Shown in pieces: positions 35,889-44,471 of a DNA stretch of 64,000 bases. The first letter of the stretch is position 1; each line of letters starts with the position of its first letter. The stretch is from an uncultured Eubacteriales bacterium. Its GTDB lineage: Bacteria; Bacillota; Clostridia; Oscillospirales; Oscillospiraceae. The notes beneath the pieces are model-generated. The model was not told where the DNA came from and did no database searches. It saw only the letters and a program-made list of their open reading frames with translations. Where the stretch lies: the NCBI GenBank assembly GCA_900546415.1, contig URCY01000003.1:1-64000 (forward strand), read 5' to 3'. A program made the translations under genes and the position numbers.

Positions 35889-36773
35889 ATGCTGTATTTT
35901 CACCCCATCACCCTGTCCGACCGGCCGATGCTTGAGCCGTGGTGCGAGCGCGCGGCCGGGCACGGCAGCGAGTATTCCTTCGCCAACCTGTATTTCTGGG
36001 GACGGCAGGCCGTCTGCTACACCGACGGCGGCGTTCCGCTGATCCTCAGCCACTTCCCGCCGCACACGTCCTATCTCTTCCCCTATTCCGCGCCGGAGCT
36101 GCTTCCCCTGCTGCGGCAGGACGCCGCCGAGCGCGGCATCGCCCTACGCGTGTTCGGCCTGCTGCCGGACGAGGCCGCAGAGGTCGAGCGCCGCTGGCCG
36201 GGGCAGTACCGCTTCCATTCCGTGCGCGACAGCGCCGACTATGTCTACACGGTCGAGTGTCTGGCGGAGCTGCACGGCAAGCATTTGCAGGCCAAGCGCA
36301 ACCACTGCAATCGCTTTGAGGAGGAATTCCCGGGCTATCGCGTCGAGCCGCTGACGCCGGAGCTGCTGCCCGCCTGCCGCGCCTTTACGGAGCAATGGTA
36401 CGCCGCCCACACGGAGGACGGAACCGATTTTTCCGGGGAGCGCACGGCCATTGCGCGCGCATTCGACAGCTTCGACGCGCTCGGCATGGAGGGCGCGGCG
36501 CTCTTTACGCCCGACCGGCTCGTTGCCTTCACCATGGGCAACCGCATCCGCCCGACCGTTTTCGACGTCAACTTTGAAAAGGCCGACGCCACGGTCAACG
36601 GCGCTTACGCCATCATCAACCGGGACTTTGCGCGGATGCTGCGCGCACGCTATCCCGAGCTGGAGCTGCTCAACCGCGAGGACGACATGGGCCTCGAGGG
36701 GCTGCGCCGCGCCAAGGAGAGCTATGTGCCGGATCTGCTCCTGGACAAGCTGCTGCTGGAGGCCGCGCAGTGA
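35889..36773 (+). CDS. DUF2156 (LPG-synthase C-terminal-like) acyltransferase-fold protein
   Basis: A 294-residue cytoplasmic protein made of the DUF2156 domain, a double GNAT fold related to the aminoacyl-tRNA-dependent domain of MprF. Typical features are EYSFANLYFWG, the basic KHLQAKRNHCNRFEEEFPGY, FDVNFEKADATVNGAYAIINRDFA and LNREDDMGLEGLRRAKESYVP at the C-terminus. No membrane domain is attached. The soluble clostridial homologues are of unknown substrate. It overlaps the next GNAT gene by 4 nt. Confidence 0.85.
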   Translation: MLYFHPITLSDRPMLEPWCERAAGHGSEYSFANLYFWGRQAVCYTDGGVPLILSHFPPHTSYLFPYSAPELLPLLRQDAAERGIALRVFGLLPDEAAEVERRWPGQYRFHSVRDSADYVYTVECLAELHGKHLQAKRNHCNRFEEEFPGYRVEPLTPELLPACRAFTEQWYAAHTEDGTDFSGERTAIARAFDSFDALGMEGAALFTPDRLVAFTMGNRIRPTVFDVNFEKADATVNGAYAIINRDFARMLRARYPELELLNREDDMGLEGLRRAKESYVPDLLLDKLLLEAAQ

Positions 36774-37546
36774 CGGCCTATGCGCCCGCCGCCGCGCGGG
36801 ACGTTCCGGCGCTGGCCGCGCTCTGGCAGACCTGCTTCGGCGACCCGGCGTCCGATTCCGAGCCGGTCCTGACGCATCCGCAGATCCGCACCTTCGCGGC
36901 CTATGTTGACGGAAAGCCCGTCTCCATGCTCTGCGCGCTCCCGGCGACGCTGGTCGACGAGGCGGGCGGCGAGGCGCCCTGCGCCTATCTTTACGCCGTC
37001 TGCACCGACCCGGCGTTCCGGCGGCGCGGCCTGAGCAGCGGCCTGCTGGCCTTCGCCGAGGAGGCGCTGCGCTGCGTCGGCTTCTCCTGCGCGGCGCTCG
37101 TTCCCGCGAACGAAAGTCTGTTCGGATTTTATCAAAAAAACGGGTATCAGACCGTTTTTTATCAAAAAAAATATGAAGCTGTGCCCGGCGGGGCGGCCGA
37201 CATCCGGCCGGTCGGCGCCGCCGACTATCGCGCGCTGCGCGAATTGCAGCTCTACGGCTGCTTCGTCTCCTTCCCCGAGGCGATGCTCGGGCTGCTGCCG
37301 CAGCGCTGGCGCATCGAGACGGACACGGCGGTCTGCTGCGCGGCAGGCGCGGTGCAGGACGGCATTCTGCGTTTGCAGGAGCTGCTGCCGGACGTCCCGG
37401 AGGCGGCCGCCGCACTGGCGGCACGGCTCGGCTGCGCCCGCGCGGAGGTCTGCACGACCGGCGGCGACCGGCCGTTCGCCATGGCCAAGGCACTCGGCGC
37501 AGCTGCCCTGCCCGAGCGGGCGTATCTGGGCGTTTCCTTTGCATAA
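36770..37546 (+). CDS. GNAT-family N-acetyltransferase
   Basis: A 258-residue acetyltransferase. The N-terminal GNAT domain has LYAVCTDPAFRRRGLSSGLLAFAEEAL (acetyl-CoA site) and FGFYQKNGYQ. The C-terminal half (about 135-258) looks like a degenerate second domain similar to Eis-type or SCP-like tails. The start is GTG 36770, overlapping the previous stop. Substrate unknown; tight coupling to DUF2156 suggests they act together. Confidence 0.82.
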   Translation: MTAYAPAAARDVPALAALWQTCFGDPASDSEPVLTHPQIRTFAAYVDGKPVSMLCALPATLVDEAGGEAPCAYLYAVCTDPAFRRRGLSSGLLAFAEEALRCVGFSCAALVPANESLFGFYQKNGYQTVFYQKKYEAVPGGAADIRPVGAADYRALRELQLYGCFVSFPEAMLGLLPQRWRIETDTAVCCAAGAVQDGILRLQELLPDVPEAAAALAARLGCARAEVCTTGGDRPFAMAKALGAAALPERAYLGVSFA

Positions 37547-37560
37547 TTTGCATTTTTCTG

Positions 37561-37589
37561 TGGAAAATCGGAAAAAATTGCGTTATAAT
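37561..37589 (+). promoter_or_regulatory. SigA-type promoter of holB-ricT
   Basis: TATAAT (37584-37589) is preceded at 17 nt by TGGAAA (37561-37566). It starts about 32 nt before holB. Confidence 0.65.
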
Positions 37590-37621
37590 AGAAACCGAAT
37601 TTGCAAAAGGTAGGGCGGAGT

Positions 37622-38569
37622 ATGAATTTCGGCGATTTTCTGGGCAACGACGGCATCAAGCAGCGCCTGAACGAGGCGGAGCGCGCCGGACGGCTGTCGC
37701 ACGCGTGGCTGCTGATCGGGCCGGAGGGCTCGGGGCGGCACACGCTGGCGCGGCAGCTCATCGCCGCCATGCAGTGCACCGCCGACGGCGAACGCCCCTG
37801 TATGCGCTGCACAGCCTGCAAAAAGGTCCTCTCGGACATGCATCCCGACGTCATCACAGTCGACGCGCCGGACAAGAAGACCATCCCGGTCAAGCTCGTC
37901 CGCGACGCCTGCGCCGATCTGTTCGTCCGCCCGAACGAGGGCGCGCGCAAGATCTACCTCTTCCCGCGCGCGCACGACCTGAACGCGCAGGGGCAGAACG
38001 CCCTGCTCAAATGCATCGAGGAGCCGCCCCCCTACGGCACGTTTTTCCTGCTCTCCGAGCAGCCGCTGCTGCCGACCGTGCAGAGCCGCTGTGTGGAGCT
38101 GCGGCTCTGTCCCCTGCCTGAGGCGACGCTGCTGCGCGCGCTCGGGCAGCGCGCGCCGTCATCCACCGACGCCCAGCGCCGCACGGCCGCCGCGCAGAGC
38201 GAGGGCTATCTCGGCCGGGCGCTGAGGCTGCTGGAGGCCGGCGGCGGTCTGCTGCCGCAGACCGAGGCGCTGGTCGGCGCGCTCGGCTCAAAGGTACAGC
38301 TGCTGTCCGTTCTGATCCCGATGGAGCGCATGACGCGCGAGGCGCTCCGCGCCGTGCTGCTGCAATGGCGTGAGCTGGTCGCGCAGGCGCTGCTCTGCCG
38401 CGCCGGGGCTACCAGCGGCTACCCGCAGGCGCAGACGCTCGCCGCGCGCTGCACCGCCGCGTCGCTTCTGGCCGACGCCGACGCGCTGGCCGAGGCACTT
38501 TCCATGCTCGACGGGAATGTCGGCCCCGCGCATCTGTGCGGCTGGCTCGCCGTCAAGCTTTCCGCCTGA
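37622..38569 (+). CDS. holB: DNA polymerase III subunit delta'
   Basis: A clamp-loader subunit of 315 residues. It has the N-terminal AAA+ region GPEGSGRHTLARQL, the zinc-binding CMRCTACKKVLSDMHPD, NALLKCIEEPPPYGTFFLLSE and the arginine-finger SRC in TVQSRCVELRL. The C-terminal collar domain is weakly conserved. The start at ATG 37622 is near the promoter; the ribosome site is GGGCGGAG. It precedes ricT, as in Bacillus. Confidence 0.93.
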   Translation: MNFGDFLGNDGIKQRLNEAERAGRLSHAWLLIGPEGSGRHTLARQLIAAMQCTADGERPCMRCTACKKVLSDMHPDVITVDAPDKKTIPVKLVRDACADLFVRPNEGARKIYLFPRAHDLNAQGQNALLKCIEEPPPYGTFFLLSEQPLLPTVQSRCVELRLCPLPEATLLRALGQRAPSSTDAQRRTAAAQSEGYLGRALRLLEAGGGLLPQTEALVGALGSKVQLLSVLIPMERMTREALRAVLLQWRELVAQALLCRAGATSGYPQAQTLAARCTAASLLADADALAEALSMLDGNVGPAHLCGWLAVKLSA

Positions 38570-38623
38570 GAGGCGACCGACCGCGATCGGCCCCGGGCGT
38601 ATCCGTAATCATAAGGAGTTCCT

Positions 38624-40117
38624 ATGAAAGAAGAAACCACTGCCCCCGTGACGGTCTGCGACGTGCAGTTCCGCTCCGCCACGAAGTTTTATTATTTTGA
38701 CCCAAACGGTCTGGACGTCCGGACCGGCGACACCGTGATCGTCGACACGGCCTACGGCCTCGAGATCGGCCAGTGCGTGCACGGCAACCACGACGTCGAG
38801 CCGAAGGACGTGGTCGCGCCGCTGCGCCGCGTGCGCCGTCTGGCGACCGAAAACGACAAAAAGATCGACGCCGCCAACCGCACCCGCGAGAAAAACGCGT
38901 TCGCGACCTGTCAGAAGCAGATCGAGGAGCTGCATATGGACATGCAGCTCGTCTCGGCCGAGTACGCCTTTGACGGCAGCAAGGTGCTGTTTTTCTTCAC
39001 GGCCGACGGCCGCGTCGACTTCCGCGAGCTGGTCAAGCACCTCGCCAGCACCCTGCGCACGCGCATCGAGCTGCGACAGATCGGCGTCCGCGACAAGGCG
39101 AAAATGGTCGGCGGCCTCGGCATCTGCGGCCGTCCCTTCTGCTGCCGCCAGTTCCTCGACGATTTCCAGCCGGTCTCGATCAAAATGGCCAAGACGCAGA
39201 ATCTCAGTCTGAATCCCACCAAGATCTCCGGCACCTGCGGCCGCCTGATGTGCTGCCTGAACTACGAGCAGGCCGCCTATGAGGATCTGCTGCGCACCAG
39301 CCCGCGCCCGGAATCCTTCGTCGACACGCCCGACGGGCGCGGCACCGTCACCGACGTCAATCTGCTGCGCCAGAGCGTGCGCGTCCGGCTGGAAAAGGAG
39401 CCGGAGACCGTCGTCTGCCACAAGAACTGCGACATCTGCGTCCTGCGCAACGGCAAGGCGCGCAAGGGCGACGAGCCGATCCCGCCCGATCTCGCTCCGA
39501 TCTCCGGCGGCAAGCCCCGCAAGAAGAAGGAGGAGGAGCCGGAATTTGCGACCTATCTCGAACCGGTCGTGATCCGCAGAAGCGCCGAGACGCTGGAGCC
39601 GGCCGTGGTCAGCAAGCCCGCCAAGGACGAGCCGGAGACGCGTTCGCGCCGTCGCCGCCGCAAATCCGGCGCGAAGGCGAGCGAGGCGGCAGAGGGCGCG
39701 CAGACCGAGCCGACCGCAAGGCCGGTCGGGCAGAAGCCCGCCGAGCAGCGCAGCGGAGAACCGCGCAACGGTGAGCAAAAGCCGCGCCGCGACCGTTCGC
39801 GCCGCAAGGCACGTCCGCCGCGCGATCCGAACACGCCGAAGTCTGCCGAGGCCGCGGGCGAACGACCGGCAAGAGCCGCGAAGCCCGGCCAGAAGCCCCG
39901 TGCGGAGGACGCCGGGCAAAGGCCGCGCGCGGAGAGCGCCGCGCAGAAGCGCGCCGATGCTCCCGCCGGTGAGCGCGCCGCCGCAAGGCCCTCCGCTGCA
40001 AGCGCCCCCGACGCGAATTCGCCCGCCGTTGACGGCACGTCCAAGCCGCACCGCAGACGCCCGCAGAGCCGCCGCCGCAAGCCCGGCGCAAAGCCGAACG
40101 AGAGCACGGCGGAATGA
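38624..40117 (+). CDS. ricT: RicT (YaaT) PSP1-domain protein with long basic tail
   Basis: A component of the RicAFT complex that carries [4Fe-4S] clusters and steers RNase Y maturation cuts. The first 290 residues are canonical: GLEIGQCVHGNHDV, the Cys motifs GGLGICGRPFCC and GTCGRLMCCLNYEQ, and the closing CHKNCDICV. The remaining 200 residues are a low-complexity Arg/Lys/Ala/Pro/Glu-rich tail (for example RSRRRRRKSGAKAS), absent from Bacillus RicT (about 275 aa). The tail is probably disordered and may bind RNA. AAGGAG precedes the ATG. Confidence 0.92.
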   Translation: MKEETTAPVTVCDVQFRSATKFYYFDPNGLDVRTGDTVIVDTAYGLEIGQCVHGNHDVEPKDVVAPLRRVRRLATENDKKIDAANRTREKNAFATCQKQIEELHMDMQLVSAEYAFDGSKVLFFFTADGRVDFRELVKHLASTLRTRIELRQIGVRDKAKMVGGLGICGRPFCCRQFLDDFQPVSIKMAKTQNLSLNPTKISGTCGRLMCCLNYEQAAYEDLLRTSPRPESFVDTPDGRGTVTDVNLLRQSVRVRLEKEPETVVCHKNCDICVLRNGKARKGDEPIPPDLAPISGGKPRKKKEEEPEFATYLEPVVIRRSAETLEPAVVSKPAKDEPETRSRRRRRKSGAKASEAAEGAQTEPTARPVGQKPAEQRSGEPRNGEQKPRRDRSRRKARPPRDPNTPKSAEAAGERPARAAKPGQKPRAEDAGQRPRAESAAQKRADAPAGERAAARPSAASAPDANSPAVDGTSKPHRRRPQSRRRKPGAKPNESTAE

Positions 40118-40162
40118 CCGCGATCGTTTGACTTTCGCAAAATAAACAAAATAGAACCGTGC

Positions 40163-40216
40163 AACACTCTCCTGTAAAAAGCGGGCCGCCCTGCTTTTGC
40201 AGGGGAGTGTTTATTT
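40163..40216 (+). terminator. Terminator after ricT
   Basis: A long stem pairs AACACTCTCCTGTAAAAAGC (40163-40182) with GCTTTTGCAGGGGAGTGTT with two wobble pairs and one bulge, followed by TTATTT. It separates ricT from the A+T-richer helicase gene. Confidence 0.75.
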
Positions 40217-40261
40217 GACTTCATGAAATGCGGGCAATTTCAATGTGCCTGGTTATAGGGC

Positions 40262-40290
40262 TTGACCGGTGTCATAAAAAGTAATATACT
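40262..40290 (+). promoter_or_regulatory. SigA-type promoter of the helicase-PLD gene
   Basis: TTGACC (40262-40267), a 17-nt spacer and TATACT (40285-40290). Transcription would start near 40297, which favours ATG 40341 over ATG 40302 as translation start. Confidence 0.75.
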
Positions 40291-40340
40291 GTATATATAA
40301 CATGAAGGCAGGACGACGTTTACAAGAGAGGGAAAATACT

Positions 40341-43300
40341 ATGAAAGCAGATCACGCAAAGCATCCCACGGAGCGCATGGAGTTACCCGGTATCCTTTCA
40401 GAGTTCCGACAGGCGCTTAACGACGAGATAGACGAGATTGAGAAAAGCGGTCAATCCTCCACATTGTTGTTTGGCGGCCAACGACTAGAGGGACATGCGC
40501 CGGAGTATTGGTATCGGTTTCAGGTGGAGTATGCGCCTTCGATCCCTGCCGATACCCCGTGTAAGCTTATCATTGGAAATAACCAATTTGAAGTCACAAC
40601 AGTCAGCTTTGAAGAAAATTATATTATCATCTCTTCTAAATCCCCACTACCCGAGTCGATCGGAAAGGCACGGTTGGAAAACGGCGCAACCGTATTAATA
40701 GAGCGGCTGATAAAATGCATAGAGGACAACGCAGCGACGGTCAATCCAGCCGGATTGCATATGATTCAGGCAGACGGAGGCCTTTACAATGCGCAACGAG
40801 TTTTTAATTATCATGATATTCAACACGAAGACAAGAATACCCAAGGTCAAAACGATGCCATAGACGCCGCGCTCTCCTATGATATTACTTATATTTGGGG
40901 GCCACCCGGAACCGGAAAAACAACGGTGATCGGGCAAATCATCAAAGAGCTTTACCGACACAATCATTCTGTGCTTGCCGTTTCGCATACAAACACCGCC
41001 GTGGACGGCGCAATTGCAAAGGTCGCCGATTATATAAAGCCTTCAAAGGGGAGCGAGGAATCTTATCCTGTATTAAGACTCGGTTCTCCGGTGCGTCCGT
41101 TGCCGGACAGAGTTCTGTTGACAAGCCACGTTAATGCGGCCGGAAAAAAGCTGTACGAAAGGAAACGATATCTTGAGCAGCAAAAGGCCGCACTTATAAA
41201 AAAAGAAAATGATCTGCAGCTTCTCCTTGCCAAAGCCGCGTGGGCGGAGCACAACCATCTGGATGAAATTCAGCCGTATTTCGACATGATCGCTGAGCTT
41301 CAAGAGAAGATCTCCGCCAATTCAAGAGAAATACAAAACCTGACTGCGGTCGTCGACCGGTATAATGCCGCAAATCCTGAGTACGCAAAGTTCTCTGTTC
41401 TTACAGAAAACTATCAGGCTGTACTTGCAGAATATAAGCAAGCCTGTGCGCAGGTTTCCCAAAATGAAGTGCAAATCAAAGAACTGCAGTCCAGATGTCA
41501 GGAAGCAGAAATAGAACTCAGAAAATTCAATGTTTATGATGAATTAAACGCCCGCGCGGAAAAATTAATGCCTGCTGCGTTTCTTGAGCGCGAGATTTCA
41601 AAGATAAAGAACCGAATTTCTGCTGAAAATGAAGAATATGCAAGTCTTAAACAAAAGCGAAGCGCGGCTTTTAACACGTTGGTGGATTATGAAGCCAAGG
41701 GGAAGGTCGGAAAATTTTTCTTCAATAAATCCGCTCTTGCAACCGCCAAAAATGACATGCGAGAAATCGATGATCGGCTGTCAAGGTTGGAAGACGCGGT
41801 AAATCACGACCGTACGCTCGAACAAGAATATCAGCGGCAGCTCAAGGATGTTCAGCTATTACAGCATCAGATTCAAGATGTCTCTCCGTCGCATACCTAC
41901 AGCTACTGGCAAAGAGCGTACTCGGCAGCAAAGTCGAAGCTGGACAACTGCCGACAAACGCACCCCAAGCTGTGCGGGAAGCGAAACACGATTCAAAAAC
42001 AGCTTCGCAGCATTGAGCCGGAGCTGAATCGCGCAAAAAAGGCGCGCGAGTCCATCGAGCGTGAGCTGCAGCAGTTAGCCTCGGCAAAAGAGTATCATCA
42101 GCAAGCCTATGCAATTATGGAGCAGCGTAAACGCTTCTGTGCCGAGCAGCTTGAAAAAGAATGCCAAGGCTGTGCATCATTTTATTCGCCATCCGGCGAG
42201 TCCGACCGTTCCCTATTGGACGAGCTGAAAGGTTTGCTCAAAAAAGTCAGGGCTGAGCTTGCCTCTAAAGATACCAAAAGCATTCCGCGCGAAAAAGCGC
42301 GTATTGAAAAACAGCTTATTGAGATAAACACGGAGCTCATTCGCCTTGAGCAGCAAATGCAGGAGCTCCAGACGCAAGTCATTATGCGTGCAGATATCAT
42401 CGGCACTACGCTTACCAAAACATACCTTAATGATGTTCTGCGCAGTCGACAATTCGATGCCGTCATACTGGATGAAGCGTCAATGGCCTCGATCCCCGCA
42501 CTGTGGTGCGCCGCTTGGCTTGCAAAAAAGAGCATCATAATCGTAGGCGATTTTCTTCAGCTACCGCCCATCGTTCTTGCGCAGACGGAAGCGGCAAAGA
42601 AATGGTTGGGGCGCGACGTATTCTACCACAGCGGCGTACAGGCTCAGGCCAAAAGCGGCAAGCACTTAAAGAACTTTATTATGCTCCGGGAACAATTCCG
42701 TATGGAGCGTGATATTGCCGACATTGCCAACATCTACTACGGCGATTATGGTGGGCTGCGCTCTCATGACTCAAAATCATACAGAAAAGCAGAATTGGAA
42801 GCGTTTTATTCTTGGTATCCGGACGGCAACTCCCAACAGAATATTCATCTGATCGATACGGAAAGCTTGCACGCCTGGGCAACCGGTGTGCCGCAGGGGA
42901 AAAGCCATAGTCGAGTTAACTGTTTTTCTGCGGCAATTGATGTTGATTTGGCGTTTCACCTCCTGGAGAAAAAAATATCAGAAATCCATCCCAAAGCAAA
43001 GCCGGCCGAAAACGCTTCCATCCTGATTGTTGCGCCCTATCGGCCACATGTTGCCCGCATCAATCAGCTGATTGGTTACGAGTATTCGCGTCGTGGATAC
43101 AAGGACGATCTCAATCTCATTCGAGCCGGAACGATCCACAGTTTTCAGGGCAGCGAGGCAGACATCGTCATTTTTGATCTTGTGGTAGACGAACCGCATT
43201 GGAAAGCAAATCTGTTTATGCCGGACGAAACAATTAACGAAGGACTGCGGAAAATGTTCAATGTGGCCGTTACAAGGGCTCGTTTCAAGCTGTACATAGT

Positions 43301-44252
43301 CGGAAACCTCTCTTTTTGTCAGAAGCGCGCAAAAAACAACGCATTGGGAGAATTACTGGACGTTTTACTGAGCCAAAAGGCGCTTCCGAAAGAAGACGCA
43401 AAAGCGCTTTTCCCAAATCTTACCGTTTCCAAAACGGCCAGCACGACTTTTTCGTATCGCTCGGACACCGTTATCTGTCGTGAACAAGCCTTTAACGAAT
43501 GCTTCATGAGGGACATTCAGTCCTTTCAACATCGGCTCATTATATATTCCCCTTTCATGACAGAAGCCCGTTTAGGCGCCCTTCTGCCCGTATTTTCTGA
43601 CGCGACAAGAGCCGGTAAACAAATTATTATTGTAACAAAGTCGCTGAAAGACCGAAATAAAAAAGAGCTTTTTCAATACGAAAAATGCGAAAAGGCCCTC
43701 AGGAATCTCGGCGTAAGTGTTATACACAAAAGCGGTATGCATGAGAAGCTCATCTTCATAGACAGCGACGCCCTTTGGATTGGTTCTTTAAATGCGCTCA
43801 GTTTTACGGGTCTGACCGGTGAAGTCATGCAGCGTCTCACCGGCAAGGAAATAACTGCGGAATATGAAAAAATCTTTGATATCGCGCACATCTGCCATGC
43901 TGTTGAAAATGCATGTGAGCAAAAATGTCCGATTTGCGGAGGCGAACTGCAATTAAAGGAAGGCAATCAGGGCGGCGTATACTGGGAATGCATCAATCAG
44001 GACTACACAAGAAATCCAAACCAGCAATATCCCACAGACGGCATTTTGAGATGCCAAAAATGTGGCGCTCCATTCCTTTTTTCAATGAATCATGAACCGC
44101 GCTGGGTTTGCAGCTCTAATCCAAGGCATTTCCAGAAAATGAAGGAAGGAGACCTGAAATTAGAAAAAATGGCGGCATTGATTCAAAGAGCAGCCGATAG
44201 GAAACGGGTCGCGGCATATTTTGCGCAAAAGAAAACGAACAAGGACACATAA
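40341..44252 (+). CDS. SF1 helicase / PLD nuclease fusion, Mokosh type II-like defence protein
   Basis: A 1303-residue protein. An N-terminal region leads to SF1 (UPF1/DNA2-like) helicase motifs: GPPGTGKTT near residue 187, Walker B VILDEAS near 706, GDFLQLPP, REQFRM, GTIHSFQGSEADIV and NVAVTRAR near 975. A long coiled coil (about 260-670) is inserted between motifs I and II. A PLD-type nuclease motif HEKLIFIDSDALWIGSLNA follows near 1135, then zinc ribbons (CPICGG, CQKCG...C). Fusion of RNA-type helicase and PLD in one protein is the Mokosh type II plan. The gene is clearly A+T-richer than its neighbours, with its own promoter after a terminator, suggesting transfer. GAGAGGG lies 8 nt before ATG 40341. 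Confidence 0.85.
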   Translation: MKADHAKHPTERMELPGILSEFRQALNDEIDEIEKSGQSSTLLFGGQRLEGHAPEYWYRFQVEYAPSIPADTPCKLIIGNNQFEVTTVSFEENYIIISSKSPLPESIGKARLENGATVLIERLIKCIEDNAATVNPAGLHMIQADGGLYNAQRVFNYHDIQHEDKNTQGQNDAIDAALSYDITYIWGPPGTGKTTVIGQIIKELYRHNHSVLAVSHTNTAVDGAIAKVADYIKPSKGSEESYPVLRLGSPVRPLPDRVLLTSHVNAAGKKLYERKRYLEQQKAALIKKENDLQLLLAKAAWAEHNHLDEIQPYFDMIAELQEKISANSREIQNLTAVVDRYNAANPEYAKFSVLTENYQAVLAEYKQACAQVSQNEVQIKELQSRCQEAEIELRKFNVYDELNARAEKLMPAAFLEREISKIKNRISAENEEYASLKQKRSAAFNTLVDYEAKGKVGKFFFNKSALATAKNDMREIDDRLSRLEDAVNHDRTLEQEYQRQLKDVQLLQHQIQDVSPSHTYSYWQRAYSAAKSKLDNCRQTHPKLCGKRNTIQKQLRSIEPELNRAKKARESIERELQQLASAKEYHQQAYAIMEQRKRFCAEQLEKECQGCASFYSPSGESDRSLLDELKGLLKKVRAELASKDTKSIPREKARIEKQLIEINTELIRLEQQMQELQTQVIMRADIIGTTLTKTYLNDVLRSRQFDAVILDEASMASIPALWCAAWLAKKSIIIVGDFLQLPPIVLAQTEAAKKWLGRDVFYHSGVQAQAKSGKHLKNFIMLREQFRMERDIADIANIYYGDYGGLRSHDSKSYRKAELEAFYSWYPDGNSQQNIHLIDTESLHAWATGVPQGKSHSRVNCFSAAIDVDLAFHLLEKKISEIHPKAKPAENASILIVAPYRPHVARINQLIGYEYSRRGYKDDLNLIRAGTIHSFQGSEADIVIFDLVVDEPHWKANLFMPDETINEGLRKMFNVAVTRARFKLYIVGNLSFCQKRAKNNALGELLDVLLSQKALPKEDAKALFPNLTVSKTASTTFSYRSDTVICREQAFNECFMRDIQSFQHRLIIYSPFMTEARLGALLPVFSDATRAGKQIIIVTKSLKDRNKKELFQYEKCEKALRNLGVSVIHKSGMHEKLIFIDSDALWIGSLNALSFTGLTGEVMQRLTGKEITAEYEKIFDIAHICHAVENACEQKCPICGGELQLKEGNQGGVYWECINQDYTRNPNQQYPTDGILRCQKCGAPFLFSMNHEPRWVCSSNPRHFQKMKEGDLKLEKMAALIQRAADRKRVAAYFAQKKTNKDT

Positions 44253-44341
44253 GCAAGCCCCTACGCCCGCGGCTATTCGGTTATGCCATGCGGCTGCTTG
44301 AGTAGCCTGCAATTGCAAAGGCCTATTTGGTATTTCTCCAC

Positions 44342-44370
44342 TTGCAAAATCGGCTTGGAGTTGCTAAAAT
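44342..44370 (+). promoter_or_regulatory. SigA-type promoter of the ABC exporter operon
   Basis: TTGCAA (44342-44347) and TAAAAT (44365-44370) are 17 nt apart. The 219-bp gap 44253-44471 holds this promoter and a purine-rich leader; no terminator for the helicase gene was found. Confidence 0.65.
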
Positions 44371-44471
44371 AATATTTTATGAACACTTCATGCCATACGG
44401 CAAATTTCGGGGGGTAGAGGAAGATCAAGAAACAGAGACAAAAAAACCAGAAGCAAAAGACGCTCCGGCAC

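Noticed and set aside
40118..40340. Attachment site or tRNA-linked integration boundary for the helicase gene
   Set aside because: No direct repeats matching between 40118-40340 and 44253-44471 could be found by eye, no integrase is present, and the only tRNA is 28 kb away.
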